Part shown: positions 8,401 through 15,980 of the stretch, piece after piece
Numbering within the stretch: position 1 is the stretch's first letter
Layout: each line of letters starts with the position of its first letter
Source: Campylobacterota bacterium
GTDB lineage: Bacteria; Campylobacterota; Campylobacteria; Campylobacterales; Sulfurospirillaceae
Assembly (NCBI GenBank): GCA_009930355.1
Contig: RZYK01000016.1
Location: 1 to 20,611 of the forward strand
Length of the DNA stretch: 20,611 bases
Direction of reading: 5' to 3'
The notes under the pieces: model-generated
What the model was told of the DNA's origin: nothing
Seen by the model: the letters and a program-made list of their open reading frames with translations, nothing else
The model's database searches: none
Program-made: the position numbers and the translations under genes

Positions 8401-11383
8401 CTCCAATTTGCTGAATATGTGGGTTTACAGCGATGAGATGAAGCATACGTGGTGCATCTTTTTGAATATAGCTTAAATCACCATCTGCTTTAGCTCCAAT
8501 AAAGTAGTCATATGGAGAAATTAATGTTGAACTGGTCGCAATGACAGAACGTCCACTCTCTGCTTCAAAAGCTTCACTTAAAAGTTCCATGTGGTAACTT
8601 GCAGGGGCATAGCTTGATAAGCCAAGATTTAATGTGGCCATACCTTCTTCATTGGTTGTGGTATCTTCAAGATTTGTTTTAAATGTTTGGGTTTTAGCAT
8701 GGTCTTCATAAAAATGATAATCCACAAAAGGCGTAAATTTTGGCGCAGCAGGACGCAGCGTCATTTTTGTACTCACACGAAGATTTTGTGCAGGTGTTCC
8801 AAAGAGATTTTGTACCACAACATGTGCGTGTACCTCTTCAGGTTTAAGCCACTCTTTGCTTTGTTTAGGTTTGATGTTAATGGCGACATTTAAACGATCG
8901 GGTTCAAATTCTTTAATATTTATTGTGGTATGACCCAGTTTTGTTCGGTTATTGTTGTTTTTATTTACAGAATAAAGATGAATATTCCAAGCCCCTGTTG
9001 GTGAATTTTCTTTGGTTGTGTAGGAAATTTCATTTAATCCTGTTTCATCGAGGGTCAAACTTTGGGTATTTAATAAGGCATTGCGTGAATCATATATCTC
9101 AGCAATAACAGGGATTCCTTTGAGGGAAAGAGACCATTTATTGGCTTTGACAATTGAGGCAATATGAAAGGTGTCTCCTGGTCGATAGGTCTTTCTATCA
9201 GAAAATAAATAAGCATTTAATGCACCATCTTCATGAGGATCTCTAATGCCACCAATATCAAAACGAGAAAGATTGAGGCTTCGATCACGTGCGGAATACG
9301 AATAGTTTCTAAGGGGTAAAAATGAGAGGTCATCCCCTTTTTCTACCAGATACATCATAGGCTCTTTTTCTCGATAAAAATCATTTAAAGGGGTGAAATG
9401 TGCATGTCCTGATATATCAGAGTAGGTACTTAAAACAGCTTTGCCATTTTTCCCAATCACAGAAACTTTTGCCCCTGAAACAGGAAGCCCTGTACTAATG
9501 GATTGTATAAAAACCTCACTAGAACTGTCTTCGGCTTGTTTAACAATAATACCAAGATCGGTGATAATAATAAATCTATGATCATACGGATTACGATGAC
9601 TATCAGCGTAGTTAATACTTTTGTTTCGAGCAACATCCCACGGTTGCAGTTTTAATAAAAAGACCCCCTTCTTTCCTTGATCGTTTTTTGAAAAGTAGGG
9701 TTTAAGATTGACACTTTCATAACTAAGCGACTCTGGAGAAGTTGTTTTAATGGATTGTTTATGTGTAAATGTTTCAATAAAGTGTTCTTCAAAACCATCT
9801 TCGCTGACATCTGCAAAATTCATATGGCTAAAGTCATCGCTTTGATTAAATGCAACGAGATGATGAAGTTGGTTGGGAGAGACACGTTTGATATCTAGTT
9901 TCATGCCAGGAACATTTTGTGCCAGTATGGGCACTTTATGCTCACCACTTAAAGAAAGAATGGAACCATTTGACATAAATTCAAGCATATTGGGATAATC
10001 TACAACGCGTAAGGCATAGTTGGAATACCCTTTGATTTTATAGCCTCCTGCTGAGTGCATCTCTTTGTCAAAATTAAATTGTGCAAAAATATAACGGTTG
10101 GGATTAGCACTAAAAACAAGACTTTGAATTTTTTCGTACTCTTTTTCAGTGTCGCTGAGCGTGAATGTAAGCTTTTGAGCATGGGATAGAATTTTTTCAG
10201 TAATGGCGTTGGTATTCCATTGATAATTTTCAATCCGTGGATAATCAGGATGTTTTTGTGGAAGAAGCCAAAGGGTTGTTGCTTTTGCAAGGTCGCTACC
10301 TTTGATGCCATCACTGGTATTGATGAGTAAAAGTTGTTCATATTTATCTTTATTATTTTTAATCACAGAGGTGGTGACATTGTTAATTTTTAAAGCATAA
10401 AGTCCTGGAATATTGACCGATGAGGTGACTTCATTTGCTTTATTGGAGTTTGCTTTTGAAGACATGACCCCTTTTTGAATCTGCAATTTCATGTGACTTA
10501 AATCTTCAGGTAATTTGACAGGTTCTGAGTGAATCCATGCATCCATTTTAGAATCATTGTATGTTACGCTAAATTTAGGAGAAGAGGTTACTTTTCCTTT
10601 GTGTGTTTGGATGGCTAACGAGATGGCTTTTTCAAAACTGGCAATGTCAACAGGATAGTTAAATTGAACATGAAAAATAGACTTTTTTTGCGAAGGCTGA
10701 ATAGGATCTTGATAAAACTCATTTTCACTGACACGAAGGCGCATCTCTTCCGTTGTGAATTCAAGGGTCTTGACATCAGTTTTAATGGTTGTGGCAAGTA
10801 GTTTTTTTGGTGTAAGATGAACGGTATAGGTTTGGGCTATTTCCCAATCTTTTTTAGGGGAAAAAATCAGTTGATTGCCTGTTTCATTCCATTGCCAAAT
10901 GCCTTCCATTTCAGGAGAGAGCTGAATACCTTCCGTAATGGAAGGATTCTTTATGGTTTCAAGAGGTGCTGCTTGTACTCCAAAATCAATAACCAGTTTA
11001 TCAATCGTTGGGTTTTGTTCTCTGTAATTTATTGGAGTCGGTATATGTGCAACTTTTATTGTAGCTTCTTGATAATGAATGGGTGCAATTTCAATGGCAC
11101 CTGGACGGTTAAGATACCATTGATAGCCATAAAGACCACCTACGCTACCTGCAATAATGCCTATTAAACAAAGACTAATCATAAGCGGAAATTTTTGGGT
11201 ATAGGCTTCGAGTTTTGCAAAACCATTTTGTATCCACGTTACCCATATAGGAGCTTTCCAATGGACATTACCAATTAAAGGAGCGACTATTTTGCTTAGC
11301 ATCAATACGATGAATTTAACTGCTAAAAAAATAAAGCGCAAAAGAGTAAGGGGTAAAAGTAGTAAAAAACGTAACAATTGCAT
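5450..11383 (-). CDS. Bacterial alpha-2-macroglobulin, thioester-containing, membrane-anchored
   Basis: A 1977-aa bacterial alpha-2-macroglobulin, the YfhM (ECAM) type, predicted to sit in the periplasm and trap proteases or other attackers by cleavage-triggered thioester chemistry. The thioester motif is intact as YNCSEQ (Cys1508 to Gln1511), in a helical thioester domain at about 1490-1760. Also visible are the MG7-region signature VFAVDEGIL, the A2M-family block AVAYWSGITEVEGEK, a run of beta-rich MG domains, and a C-terminal receptor-like domain with DLIPGGFEI. Unlike E. coli YfhM there is no lipobox cysteine: the N-terminus has a long hydrophobic stretch (about 4-38) and a second clear membrane helix (about 67-88), so it is likely inner-membrane anchored. 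ATG 11383 follows AAAGGA at 5-6 nt. It is transcribed first, ahead of pbpC. Confidence 0.92.
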   Translation of the reverse strand: MQLLRFLLLLPLTLLRFIFLAVKFIVLMLSKIVAPLIGNVHWKAPIWVTWIQNGFAKLEAYTQKFPLMISLCLIGIIAGSVGGLYGYQWYLNRPGAIEIAPIHYQEATIKVAHIPTPINYREQNPTIDKLVIDFGVQAAPLETIKNPSITEGIQLSPEMEGIWQWNETGNQLIFSPKKDWEIAQTYTVHLTPKKLLATTIKTDVKTLEFTTEEMRLRVSENEFYQDPIQPSQKKSIFHVQFNYPVDIASFEKAISLAIQTHKGKVTSSPKFSVTYNDSKMDAWIHSEPVKLPEDLSHMKLQIQKGVMSSKANSNKANEVTSSVNIPGLYALKINNVTTSVIKNNKDKYEQLLLINTSDGIKGSDLAKATTLWLLPQKHPDYPRIENYQWNTNAITEKILSHAQKLTFTLSDTEKEYEKIQSLVFSANPNRYIFAQFNFDKEMHSAGGYKIKGYSNYALRVVDYPNMLEFMSNGSILSLSGEHKVPILAQNVPGMKLDIKRVSPNQLHHLVAFNQSDDFSHMNFADVSEDGFEEHFIETFTHKQSIKTTSPESLSYESVNLKPYFSKNDQGKKGVFLLKLQPWDVARNKSINYADSHRNPYDHRFIIITDLGIIVKQAEDSSSEVFIQSISTGLPVSGAKVSVIGKNGKAVLSTYSDISGHAHFTPLNDFYREKEPMMYLVEKGDDLSFLPLRNYSYSARDRSLNLSRFDIGGIRDPHEDGALNAYLFSDRKTYRPGDTFHIASIVKANKWSLSLKGIPVIAEIYDSRNALLNTQSLTLDETGLNEISYTTKENSPTGAWNIHLYSVNKNNNNRTKLGHTTINIKEFEPDRLNVAINIKPKQSKEWLKPEEVHAHVVVQNLFGTPAQNLRVSTKMTLRPAAPKFTPFVDYHFYEDHAKTQTFKTNLEDTTTNEEGMATLNLGLSSYAPASYHMELLSEAFEAESGRSVIATSSTLISPYDYFIGAKADGDLSYIQKDAPRMLHLIAVNPHIQQIGVSNLKLSLIENTYISVLTQQSSGAYKYESKSKEIPISEDVITINETGYSYAIPTQKPGNYFLVLKDEQNHTLYKTSFSVAGNANVTRSLERDAELKLKLSKKEYQPGELIEVSINAPYTGSGLITIERDKVYAWQWFKTNTTNATQTIQLPRELEGNAYINVQFVRDPNSNEIFTSPLSYGVVPFSIGLEKHRSELKVESPDMVKPGMPLSINISTQEKQKVIVFAVDEGILQVARYQFEDPLKFFFRKRQLSVDSLQILDLILPEFSKLKELSAPGGDLTKESNALNRHLNPFKRKTNKAVAYWSGITEVEGEKTFTYDIPDYFNGKLRIMAIALTPERIGATQTTTFVRDDFVLSPNAPYTLTPKDEFEVALSVANNLDTNGSTIPITINATPSSHLTLLDGAQRTLSLSNKSEGVVTFKMRANNLLGNAEITFVAHHGTTSVTRKENLSIRPSVPFRTQVNIGQMSSQEESITNLRTMHEAYAKRSASVSYSPLILTNGLASYLENYPYNCSEQIISRAIPTLFLAQFSETKALEERFEATLDILRSRQNSRGGFGIWRATIQADPFVSAYTVQFLLEARDKGKKIPADMLKNANTYLHNIATDENLNDAYGLRLRAFSIYLLTRQHQITTNLLSTVQDRLQNRFGDKWKNELTALYLASSYKMLKMDKEANELLKAPWQNLNRTYSDAWWNQNYNDPLIQDATMLYLITKHFPEQTQKIPTRVLENMVRMFRAERYTTLSSGMSILALEAYAKSLTQEMLENQLNIKASNAENEMRLISTISDLIAKGEFSSKDTKITFSNPTNFPAWYNITQEGFDLNADTKAIKNGLEIVRTYTDSNGKKVKTVTLGDKINVHISVRSITKNELDDIAIIDLIPGGFEIIQQTPNTQAQSLEGEIWITPLQTQGSTWNPHFADVREDRVILFGSAQHNAQEFVYQIKANSVGTFVIPSILGEAMYDRAIQALSPGEGTLTITVPEKK

Positions 11384-11396
11384 GGATGTCCTTTGG

Positions 11397-11434
11397 GTAT
11401 TATGTAAGGAAGGTTAATTCGTAATACTACATAA
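11397..11434. promoter_or_regulatory. Dyad upstream of the A2M gene, possible operator
   Basis: Two overlapping inverted repeats sit 14 to 51 bp upstream of the A2M start codon: GTATTA (11397-11402) with TAATAC (11422-11427), and TTATGTA (11400-11406) with TACATAA (11428-11434). On the minus strand TTACATAAT could serve as a -10 element. This is the only large divergent intergenic region near the cassette, between A2M and queE, so promoters for both directions should lie in 11384-11577. No convincing -35 was found and the binding protein is unknown. Confidence 0.35.
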
Positions 11435-11577
11435 AAGTTACTTAGTTTTGGCATACCATTAGCTTCATTCTTTTTCTTAAAATTGTTCTATATGTACAAA
11501 TTTAAATCGAAGTGAATGACGTTTTTTTATTAAAAATGTATTACTATTTAAAAAATCATTTAATCAAAAAGAGTGTT

Positions 11578-12156
11578 ATGTTAAAAGTTGTAGAGATGTT
11601 TTATTCCATTCAAGGTGAAGGGACGCAAGTGGGTGTTCCTTCTATTTTTATTCGCCTTTATGGGTGCAATTTAAGCTGTGCCTTTTGTGATGAGGAGCTT
11701 CACAAAGGTGCGTATGAGGAACTTTCGTTTGATGTGGTGTTAGAGCGCATGAAAGCCTATCCTTCGATGAATGTCATTATCACGGGGGGTGAGCCTAGCA
11801 TTTATGACCTTAATGGCTTTATTACGTTCTTGCAAGCGCATATGTATGCTGTAGCAGTAGAGACAAATGGTTATAATTTTTCGAATATCGCCAGTGCGAA
11901 TTGGATAACCTACAGTCCCAAAGATTGGCAGCATATTGCAAAACATGGGTATGATGAAGTGAAGTTTATCGTCTCTAAAGATTCAGATGTTTCTTCCTTA
12001 CTTGAATTTAAGAGCTATAAACCTTTGTTTATTCAGCCACAAAACAATGCCCACACGCCCAATAAAGAGAATTTAGCCTTTTGTATTGAGTTTGTGAAAG
12101 CCTATCCTCGGTTTATTTTGAGTGTGCAATTGCACAAGTTTTTAGGAGTAGAGTAA
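11578..12156 (+). CDS. queE: 7-carboxy-7-deazaguanine synthase (QueE), radical SAM
   Basis: A radical-SAM enzyme that contracts CPH4 to 7-carboxy-7-deazaguanine in queuosine/preQ0 synthesis. The N-terminal substrate motif is SIQGEG. The iron-sulfur cluster motif is C-x3-C-x2-C (Cys30, Cys34, Cys37 in GCNLSCAFCD), the shorter spacing normal for the family, and the SAM-binding TGGEPS follows. ATG 11578 gives the expected 192 aa starting MLKVVEMFYSIQGEG, with AAAGAG just upstream; the frame is open further upstream to ATG 11512, but those 22 residues are AT-rich and not family-like. The stop and the queC start share a base (TAATG), so translation is likely coupled. Confidence 0.92.
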   Translation: MLKVVEMFYSIQGEGTQVGVPSIFIRLYGCNLSCAFCDEELHKGAYEELSFDVVLERMKAYPSMNVIITGGEPSIYDLNGFITFLQAHMYAVAVETNGYNFSNIASANWITYSPKDWQHIAKHGYDEVKFIVSKDSDVSSLLEFKSYKPLFIQPQNNAHTPNKENLAFCIEFVKAYPRFILSVQLHKFLGVE

Positions 12157-12824
12157 TGAGTAAGGCATTGGTCGTTTTTAGCGGTGGGCAAGACAGTACA
12201 ACCTGTTTGGGTTGGGCGAAGAATCGTTTTGAGTATGTGGAGAGCATTACCTTTGATTATGGGCAAAAGCATAAGGTGGAGATTGCTCAAGCACAAAAGA
12301 TTGCTACGCTTTTACATGTAAAGAATACCCTGCTCAGTTTAGATGCATTTTCCCAGCTCAATGACTCTGCGCTGATTGATAGCACGCAAGATATTGGAGC
12401 GCACCACAGAGTGCACACGAACCTTCCTGCCTCTTTTGTTCCAAATCGTAATGCCATCTTTTTTACCCTTGCCCATGCGTTTGCGCAAAAACAGGGGATT
12501 GAGCATATTATTATTGGGGTGAATCAGACTGATTATTCGGGTTATCCTGATTGTAGAGAGCCTTTTGTGAAGGCGTTGGAAGTCGCGTTGAATTTGGGAA
12601 GTGAAGCAAATATTCTCTTTCATTATCCGCTGATGCATTTAACCAAGGCGGAGACATTTGCACTTTCCAAGGAAGAGGGTGTTTTGGATTTGGTGATTAA
12701 TGAGTCGCATACGTGTTATAATGGTGAACATAGTGAAAAACATGCGTGGGGATATGGTTGTGGAATGTGTCCTGCCTGTGTGTTACGTAAAATGGGATGG
12801 GAAGCTTACGAAAAGGGCATTTGA
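12156..12824 (+). CDS. queC: 7-cyano-7-deazaguanine synthase (QueC)
   Basis: An ATP-dependent enzyme that turns 7-carboxy-7-deazaguanine and ammonia into preQ0. The PP-loop SGGQDST occupies residues 9-15. The family motif GVNQTDYSGYPDCR is present, and the C-terminal zinc site is complete: Cys187, then Cys202, Cys205 and Cys208 in GYGCGMCPAC. The 222-aa length is normal. It overlaps queE by one base in a TAATG junction. Residues 53-56 (LHVK) are encoded by a copy of the TTTACATGTAAA palindrome. The kinase gene downstream starts 55 bp later on the same strand. Confidence 0.95.
   Translation: MSKALVVFSGGQDSTTCLGWAKNRFEYVESITFDYGQKHKVEIAQAQKIATLLHVKNTLLSLDAFSQLNDSALIDSTQDIGAHHRVHTNLPASFVPNRNAIFFTLAHAFAQKQGIEHIIIGVNQTDYSGYPDCREPFVKALEVALNLGSEANILFHYPLMHLTKAETFALSKEEGVLDLVINESHTCYNGEHSEKHAWGYGCGMCPACVLRKMGWEAYEKGI
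12311..12322. repeat. TTTACATGTAAA palindrome, copy 3 (in queC)
   Basis: A perfect 12-bp palindrome within queC, read as Leu-His-Val-Lys in the same phase as copy 2. Confidence 0.8.
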
Positions 12825-12826
12825 TT

Positions 12827-12837
12827 TTTACATGTAA
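12827..12837. repeat. TTTACATGTAA palindrome, copy 4 (queC-kinase gap)
   Basis: A 10-bp perfect core with one extra 5' T, starting 3 bp after the queC stop codon. The kinase ribosome binding site (AAAGGAG, 12866-12872) is separate from it. Confidence 0.75.
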
Positions 12838-12879
12838 CGCATGTAGTGCTCTTTTTGCATCGCCTAAAGGAGTCTGGTT

Positions 12880-14598
12880 ATGAGTGTTAAATCTTCTTTC
12901 TTTGTCTTAGCAATGCTGACCTTTTTAGTTGCCATAGGTGTTCAATCGTTTATGTGGATGAATGAACGAAAAAGTGTCAATGCAATGGCAGAGGCGTATG
13001 CTCATGAGCTAACATCTGGAGTTAAACAACTCTTACTTCTCAAATCAGACCCCATGAAAAAACAAGCACTTGATTATGCGATATGGAATGGTTTGGTTAA
13101 TTTTGTCCAAGATCCTACCTCTGAATGGGCAGAAGACAATCTTAAAGGGAGCAGTGTTCAGTTTAAGATTGATGGGTTTTATATCTTAAATCAATCCAAA
13201 AAAGTGCTTTTTTCTGAGTCTACAAAATCTTTTTTAGACGATTTAAACCATGTGCTTAATGTTCAATTTTTAGATCCAACCAAAGAGGGTGTTTTACACT
13301 TTTTTGCAACCATAGAACAGCAAGTGGTTGAAGTGCATATTGCTCCTATTCGCCGCATGGATGAGGTTATTTATACCGATTCGCCAGCGAGTGGCTTTGT
13401 TGTGATTGTCAAACATTGGGATGAGGCATTTTTAAATGAACTTAGCGCTTATGGTCTTGCAAAAGTCTATCTCAATAAACTTGAACCTTTGAAAAATGAA
13501 TATATGCTTGCTTCTGAAATCCCTCTTCTAGGGATTAGTAACAAGAATGTTGCTACACTGTATCTTCATATGCACAACCGTATGGGTGAAGTGTTAGATA
13601 AGTATGCGTCTAAGGATATGAAGCTCAACATCGTTCATACAATTGTACTCATGTTGGTTTTTATTGTCTTAATTGCTAAATACATTAGCTTTCCTTTGCG
13701 TGATATCACGCTCTCTTTGATAGAAAAAAATAAAGAACCACTTCAAAAATACTTGCCTAAGAAAAACGAGTATGGTGCTATTGCCTCAGCATTGTGTGAT
13801 GCCTTTGATACCAAAATAAAGCTGGAAGATTTAAACACACACTTAGAACAAAAAATACAAGAAGAGGTTGAGAGCAGTCGCATTAAAGATCGAATGCTTT
13901 TTCAGCAATCTAAACTTGCCGCATTAGGGGAAATGCTCAATAATATTGCGCATCAATGGCGACAACCTCTTAATACCATTAGCGTCATTATTAACCGTAT
14001 TTTTTTAGAGAGTCAAAGTAAAAAATTAACCCCGACACTCTTAGAAGATGAGATTCGAAAGCTTCGAGGTATGATTGCGCATATGTCTTCTACCATTGAT
14101 GATTTTAAGGACTTCTTTAAGCCTGATAAAGGAAAGGTACTCTTTTATTTGCATACGTGCATTGAAGAGAGTCTGAAGATTGCTGATGGAGGTATTGCCC
14201 ATCAAGACATTAGCATTGAGGTAGATTGTCCTGTTGATTTGGCAATGTATGGTTTTAAAAAAGAGCTTTCACATGTTTTTTTAGTACTCATTAATAATTC
14301 CAAAGATGCTATTAAAGAGCGTCAAATTGAACAGGGGCATATTGTGATTCGTGCGTATGAGCAAGAGCACTATGTTATTATAGAAGTTTCTGATAATGGT
14401 GGGGGCGTGAGTGAAGATACTTTGCCACATCTTTTTGATCCATTTTTTACAACCAAAAGCAATGGGGGTGGAAATGGCACGGGACTGTATATGGCGAAGC
14501 AGATTATTGAGCAGAGTATGCAAGGTTCTATTGCCATTAGCAATGAAAAGGGTGGGTTACTGGTGCTGATTGTTTTACCTAAAGATGATGTGTCTTAG
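12880..14598 (+). CDS. CHASE4-like sensor histidine kinase, no adjacent response regulator
   Basis: A membrane sensor kinase of 572 aa. Helix 1 spans about 7-27 and helix 2 about 251-267, enclosing a periplasmic domain of about 220 residues. The stretch ALDYAIWNGLVNFV followed by W-x3-NL resembles the CHASE4 sensor domain. After helix 2 come a short linker and a coiled coil (about 310-340), then a dimerisation helix with GEMLNNIAHQWRQPL (phospho-acceptor His358). The ATPase domain has an N-box LINNSKDA (Asn472/Asn473), DNGGG, the DPFFTTK loop and the G-box GNGTGLYMAK, all intact. AAAGGAG lies 7 nt before ATG 12880. The start follows queC by 55 bp and the DUF2157 gene follows by 32 bp. The ligand and partner regulator cannot be told from the window. 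Confidence 0.88.
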   Translation: MSVKSSFFVLAMLTFLVAIGVQSFMWMNERKSVNAMAEAYAHELTSGVKQLLLLKSDPMKKQALDYAIWNGLVNFVQDPTSEWAEDNLKGSSVQFKIDGFYILNQSKKVLFSESTKSFLDDLNHVLNVQFLDPTKEGVLHFFATIEQQVVEVHIAPIRRMDEVIYTDSPASGFVVIVKHWDEAFLNELSAYGLAKVYLNKLEPLKNEYMLASEIPLLGISNKNVATLYLHMHNRMGEVLDKYASKDMKLNIVHTIVLMLVFIVLIAKYISFPLRDITLSLIEKNKEPLQKYLPKKNEYGAIASALCDAFDTKIKLEDLNTHLEQKIQEEVESSRIKDRMLFQQSKLAALGEMLNNIAHQWRQPLNTISVIINRIFLESQSKKLTPTLLEDEIRKLRGMIAHMSSTIDDFKDFFKPDKGKVLFYLHTCIEESLKIADGGIAHQDISIEVDCPVDLAMYGFKKELSHVFLVLINNSKDAIKERQIEQGHIVIRAYEQEHYVIIEVSDNGGGVSEDTLPHLFDPFFTTKSNGGGNGTGLYMAKQIIEQSMQGSIAISNEKGGLLVLIVLPKDDVS

Positions 14599-14611
14599 GC
14601 GGTAATTTATT

Positions 14612-14623
14612 TTTACATGTAAA
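14612..14623. repeat. TTTACATGTAAA palindrome, copy 5 (overlaps DUF2157 RBS)
   Basis: A perfect 12-bp palindrome in the 32-bp gap between the kinase and DUF2157 genes. Its last bases run into AAAGGG, the likely Shine-Dalgarno sequence of the gene starting at 14631. Confidence 0.8.
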
Positions 14624-14630
14624 GGGTGTA

Positions 14631-15980
14631 ATGCGTAAAGAAAATTATAGTTGGCTTCAAAAAGAGCTTCCATTGTGGCTTAAGGAAGGTCTTGTCACGG
14701 AGGGGAATGCAGCGCTTTTGTTAAAGCGTTATGCTGAAAAAAAAGGTGAAGGACACGCTTCAAGCATGGCTTTGAGTTTGGTGGGATTTGTTCTTGTGGG
14801 GCTGGGAATTATCTCTATTTTGGCGTATAACTGGGCAGAGCTTGGACATCTTGCTCGTACGTTGTTAGCCATTGGAATTTTAGTGAGCTCACAAGCTTTT
14901 GCATTTTGGGTAAAACGTTACAAAGCACATAATAAACCACTTCTTGAGGGTAGTGGTGTGTTGTGGTTTTTAATGATGGGTGCTTCTTTAGCCATTATTG
15001 GTCAGACGTATCATTTGGGTGGTACATTGTCTGATTTTTTATGTGGTTGGTTATTCCTCTCTTTTCTTATTGTCTGGGTTTTACCTTCATCAGGGGCTTC
15101 TTTTTTGCAAATTATTTTATGGACAGTGGTATGGGTAAGTAATCATGAAAAATTTGGAGTTATGATTGATTCGACAATGAAAGCATTTATGGCTCCATGG
15201 GTGTTGCTTATGATGGCAAGTTTGTATGTAGCTTATTATGTATGGCAGTTAAAAAAGGCACATGATAACAATGGTACTTTGCTATTAAGTTGGGCAATGG
15301 CAATTTCTCTTATGTCTATCTTTATCATTGAGCTTGCAGTTGAGACTTATGAGCTACGTCGTCTTGAAAATATTACAACGTTTTTAGCACTTTTCTTTGC
15401 TCTTTATTACATAGCAGGCAATCTTTTCTTATCTCATGGTGAGAAGATGTGGCAACGTCCTTTTGTACTCATCGGCAAAATGGGTGTGCTTATTTTATTA
15501 CTTTTGCATCTTTCTTTTCGCTCATGGCGTTGGATGAATTACATGGGCTATGATCCTGAAGGCGTAATCTCTATGAGTAATTTTATGATAAGCCTTGTAG
15601 CTCTTTTTGTATTATTTCTTGTTTTGTTTATACGAAAGCACAAAAGTGTTCCTGCTGAAGTATTGATTATTTTAAGCCCTTTTGTCTTTTTTGTTTACAA
15701 TGCATTGACGCAAAGAGAAGATGCGTATATTTACGAAGCGGTGATTTTTATCAATATTTCTTTTTTACTTGGGGCATCGGTCATGATCTTACGAGGGGCA
15801 AAAGAGTCTTCTATGGGCATGATTAATCAAGGGATGCTTTTAATAGTCATAGGTATTTGGATTCATTTTATGGATGCTGATTTTAGTTTGGTGGCAAAAG
15901 GGGTAGCATTTATTGCAACGGGTATTTTCTTTTTGGCTATGAATGCTCTGGTACGTCATAAATTAAAGGCGCATTTATGA
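14631..15980 (+). CDS. DUF2157 multi-pass membrane protein
   Basis: A 449-aa polytopic inner-membrane protein with a soluble N-terminus of about 45 residues (WLQKELPLWLKEGLVTEGNA), then some 11-12 hydrophobic segments. The N-terminus followed by LGIISILAYNWAELGHLAR matches the DUF2157 family, which has no established biochemical role. The protein next door is a GDYXXLXY-family protein, the usual genomic partner, which supports the assignment and suggests the two work together at the membrane. The ATG at 14631 is preceded by AAAGGG, part of which is the end of a TTTACATGTAAA palindrome. Its stop overlaps the next start by 4 bp (ATGA). Confidence 0.8.
   Translation: MRKENYSWLQKELPLWLKEGLVTEGNAALLLKRYAEKKGEGHASSMALSLVGFVLVGLGIISILAYNWAELGHLARTLLAIGILVSSQAFAFWVKRYKAHNKPLLEGSGVLWFLMMGASLAIIGQTYHLGGTLSDFLCGWLFLSFLIVWVLPSSGASFLQIILWTVVWVSNHEKFGVMIDSTMKAFMAPWVLLMMASLYVAYYVWQLKKAHDNNGTLLLSWAMAISLMSIFIIELAVETYELRRLENITTFLALFFALYYIAGNLFLSHGEKMWQRPFVLIGKMGVLILLLLHLSFRSWRWMNYMGYDPEGVISMSNFMISLVALFVLFLVLFIRKHKSVPAEVLIILSPFVFFVYNALTQREDAYIYEAVIFINISFLLGASVMILRGAKESSMGMINQGMLLIVIGIWIHFMDADFSLVAKGVAFIATGIFFLAMNALVRHKLKAHL

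Noticed and set aside
5469..11167. Several 60-116 codon ORFs on both strands inside the A2M gene.
   Set aside because: They lie in other frames of an intact 1977-codon gene with continuous family similarity and have no motifs of their own.
11512..11577. A 22-residue N-terminal extension of QueE from ATG 11512.
   Set aside because: It is AT-rich, has no family similarity or good ribosome binding site, and the normal QueE start MLKVVEMFYSIQGEG lies at 11578.
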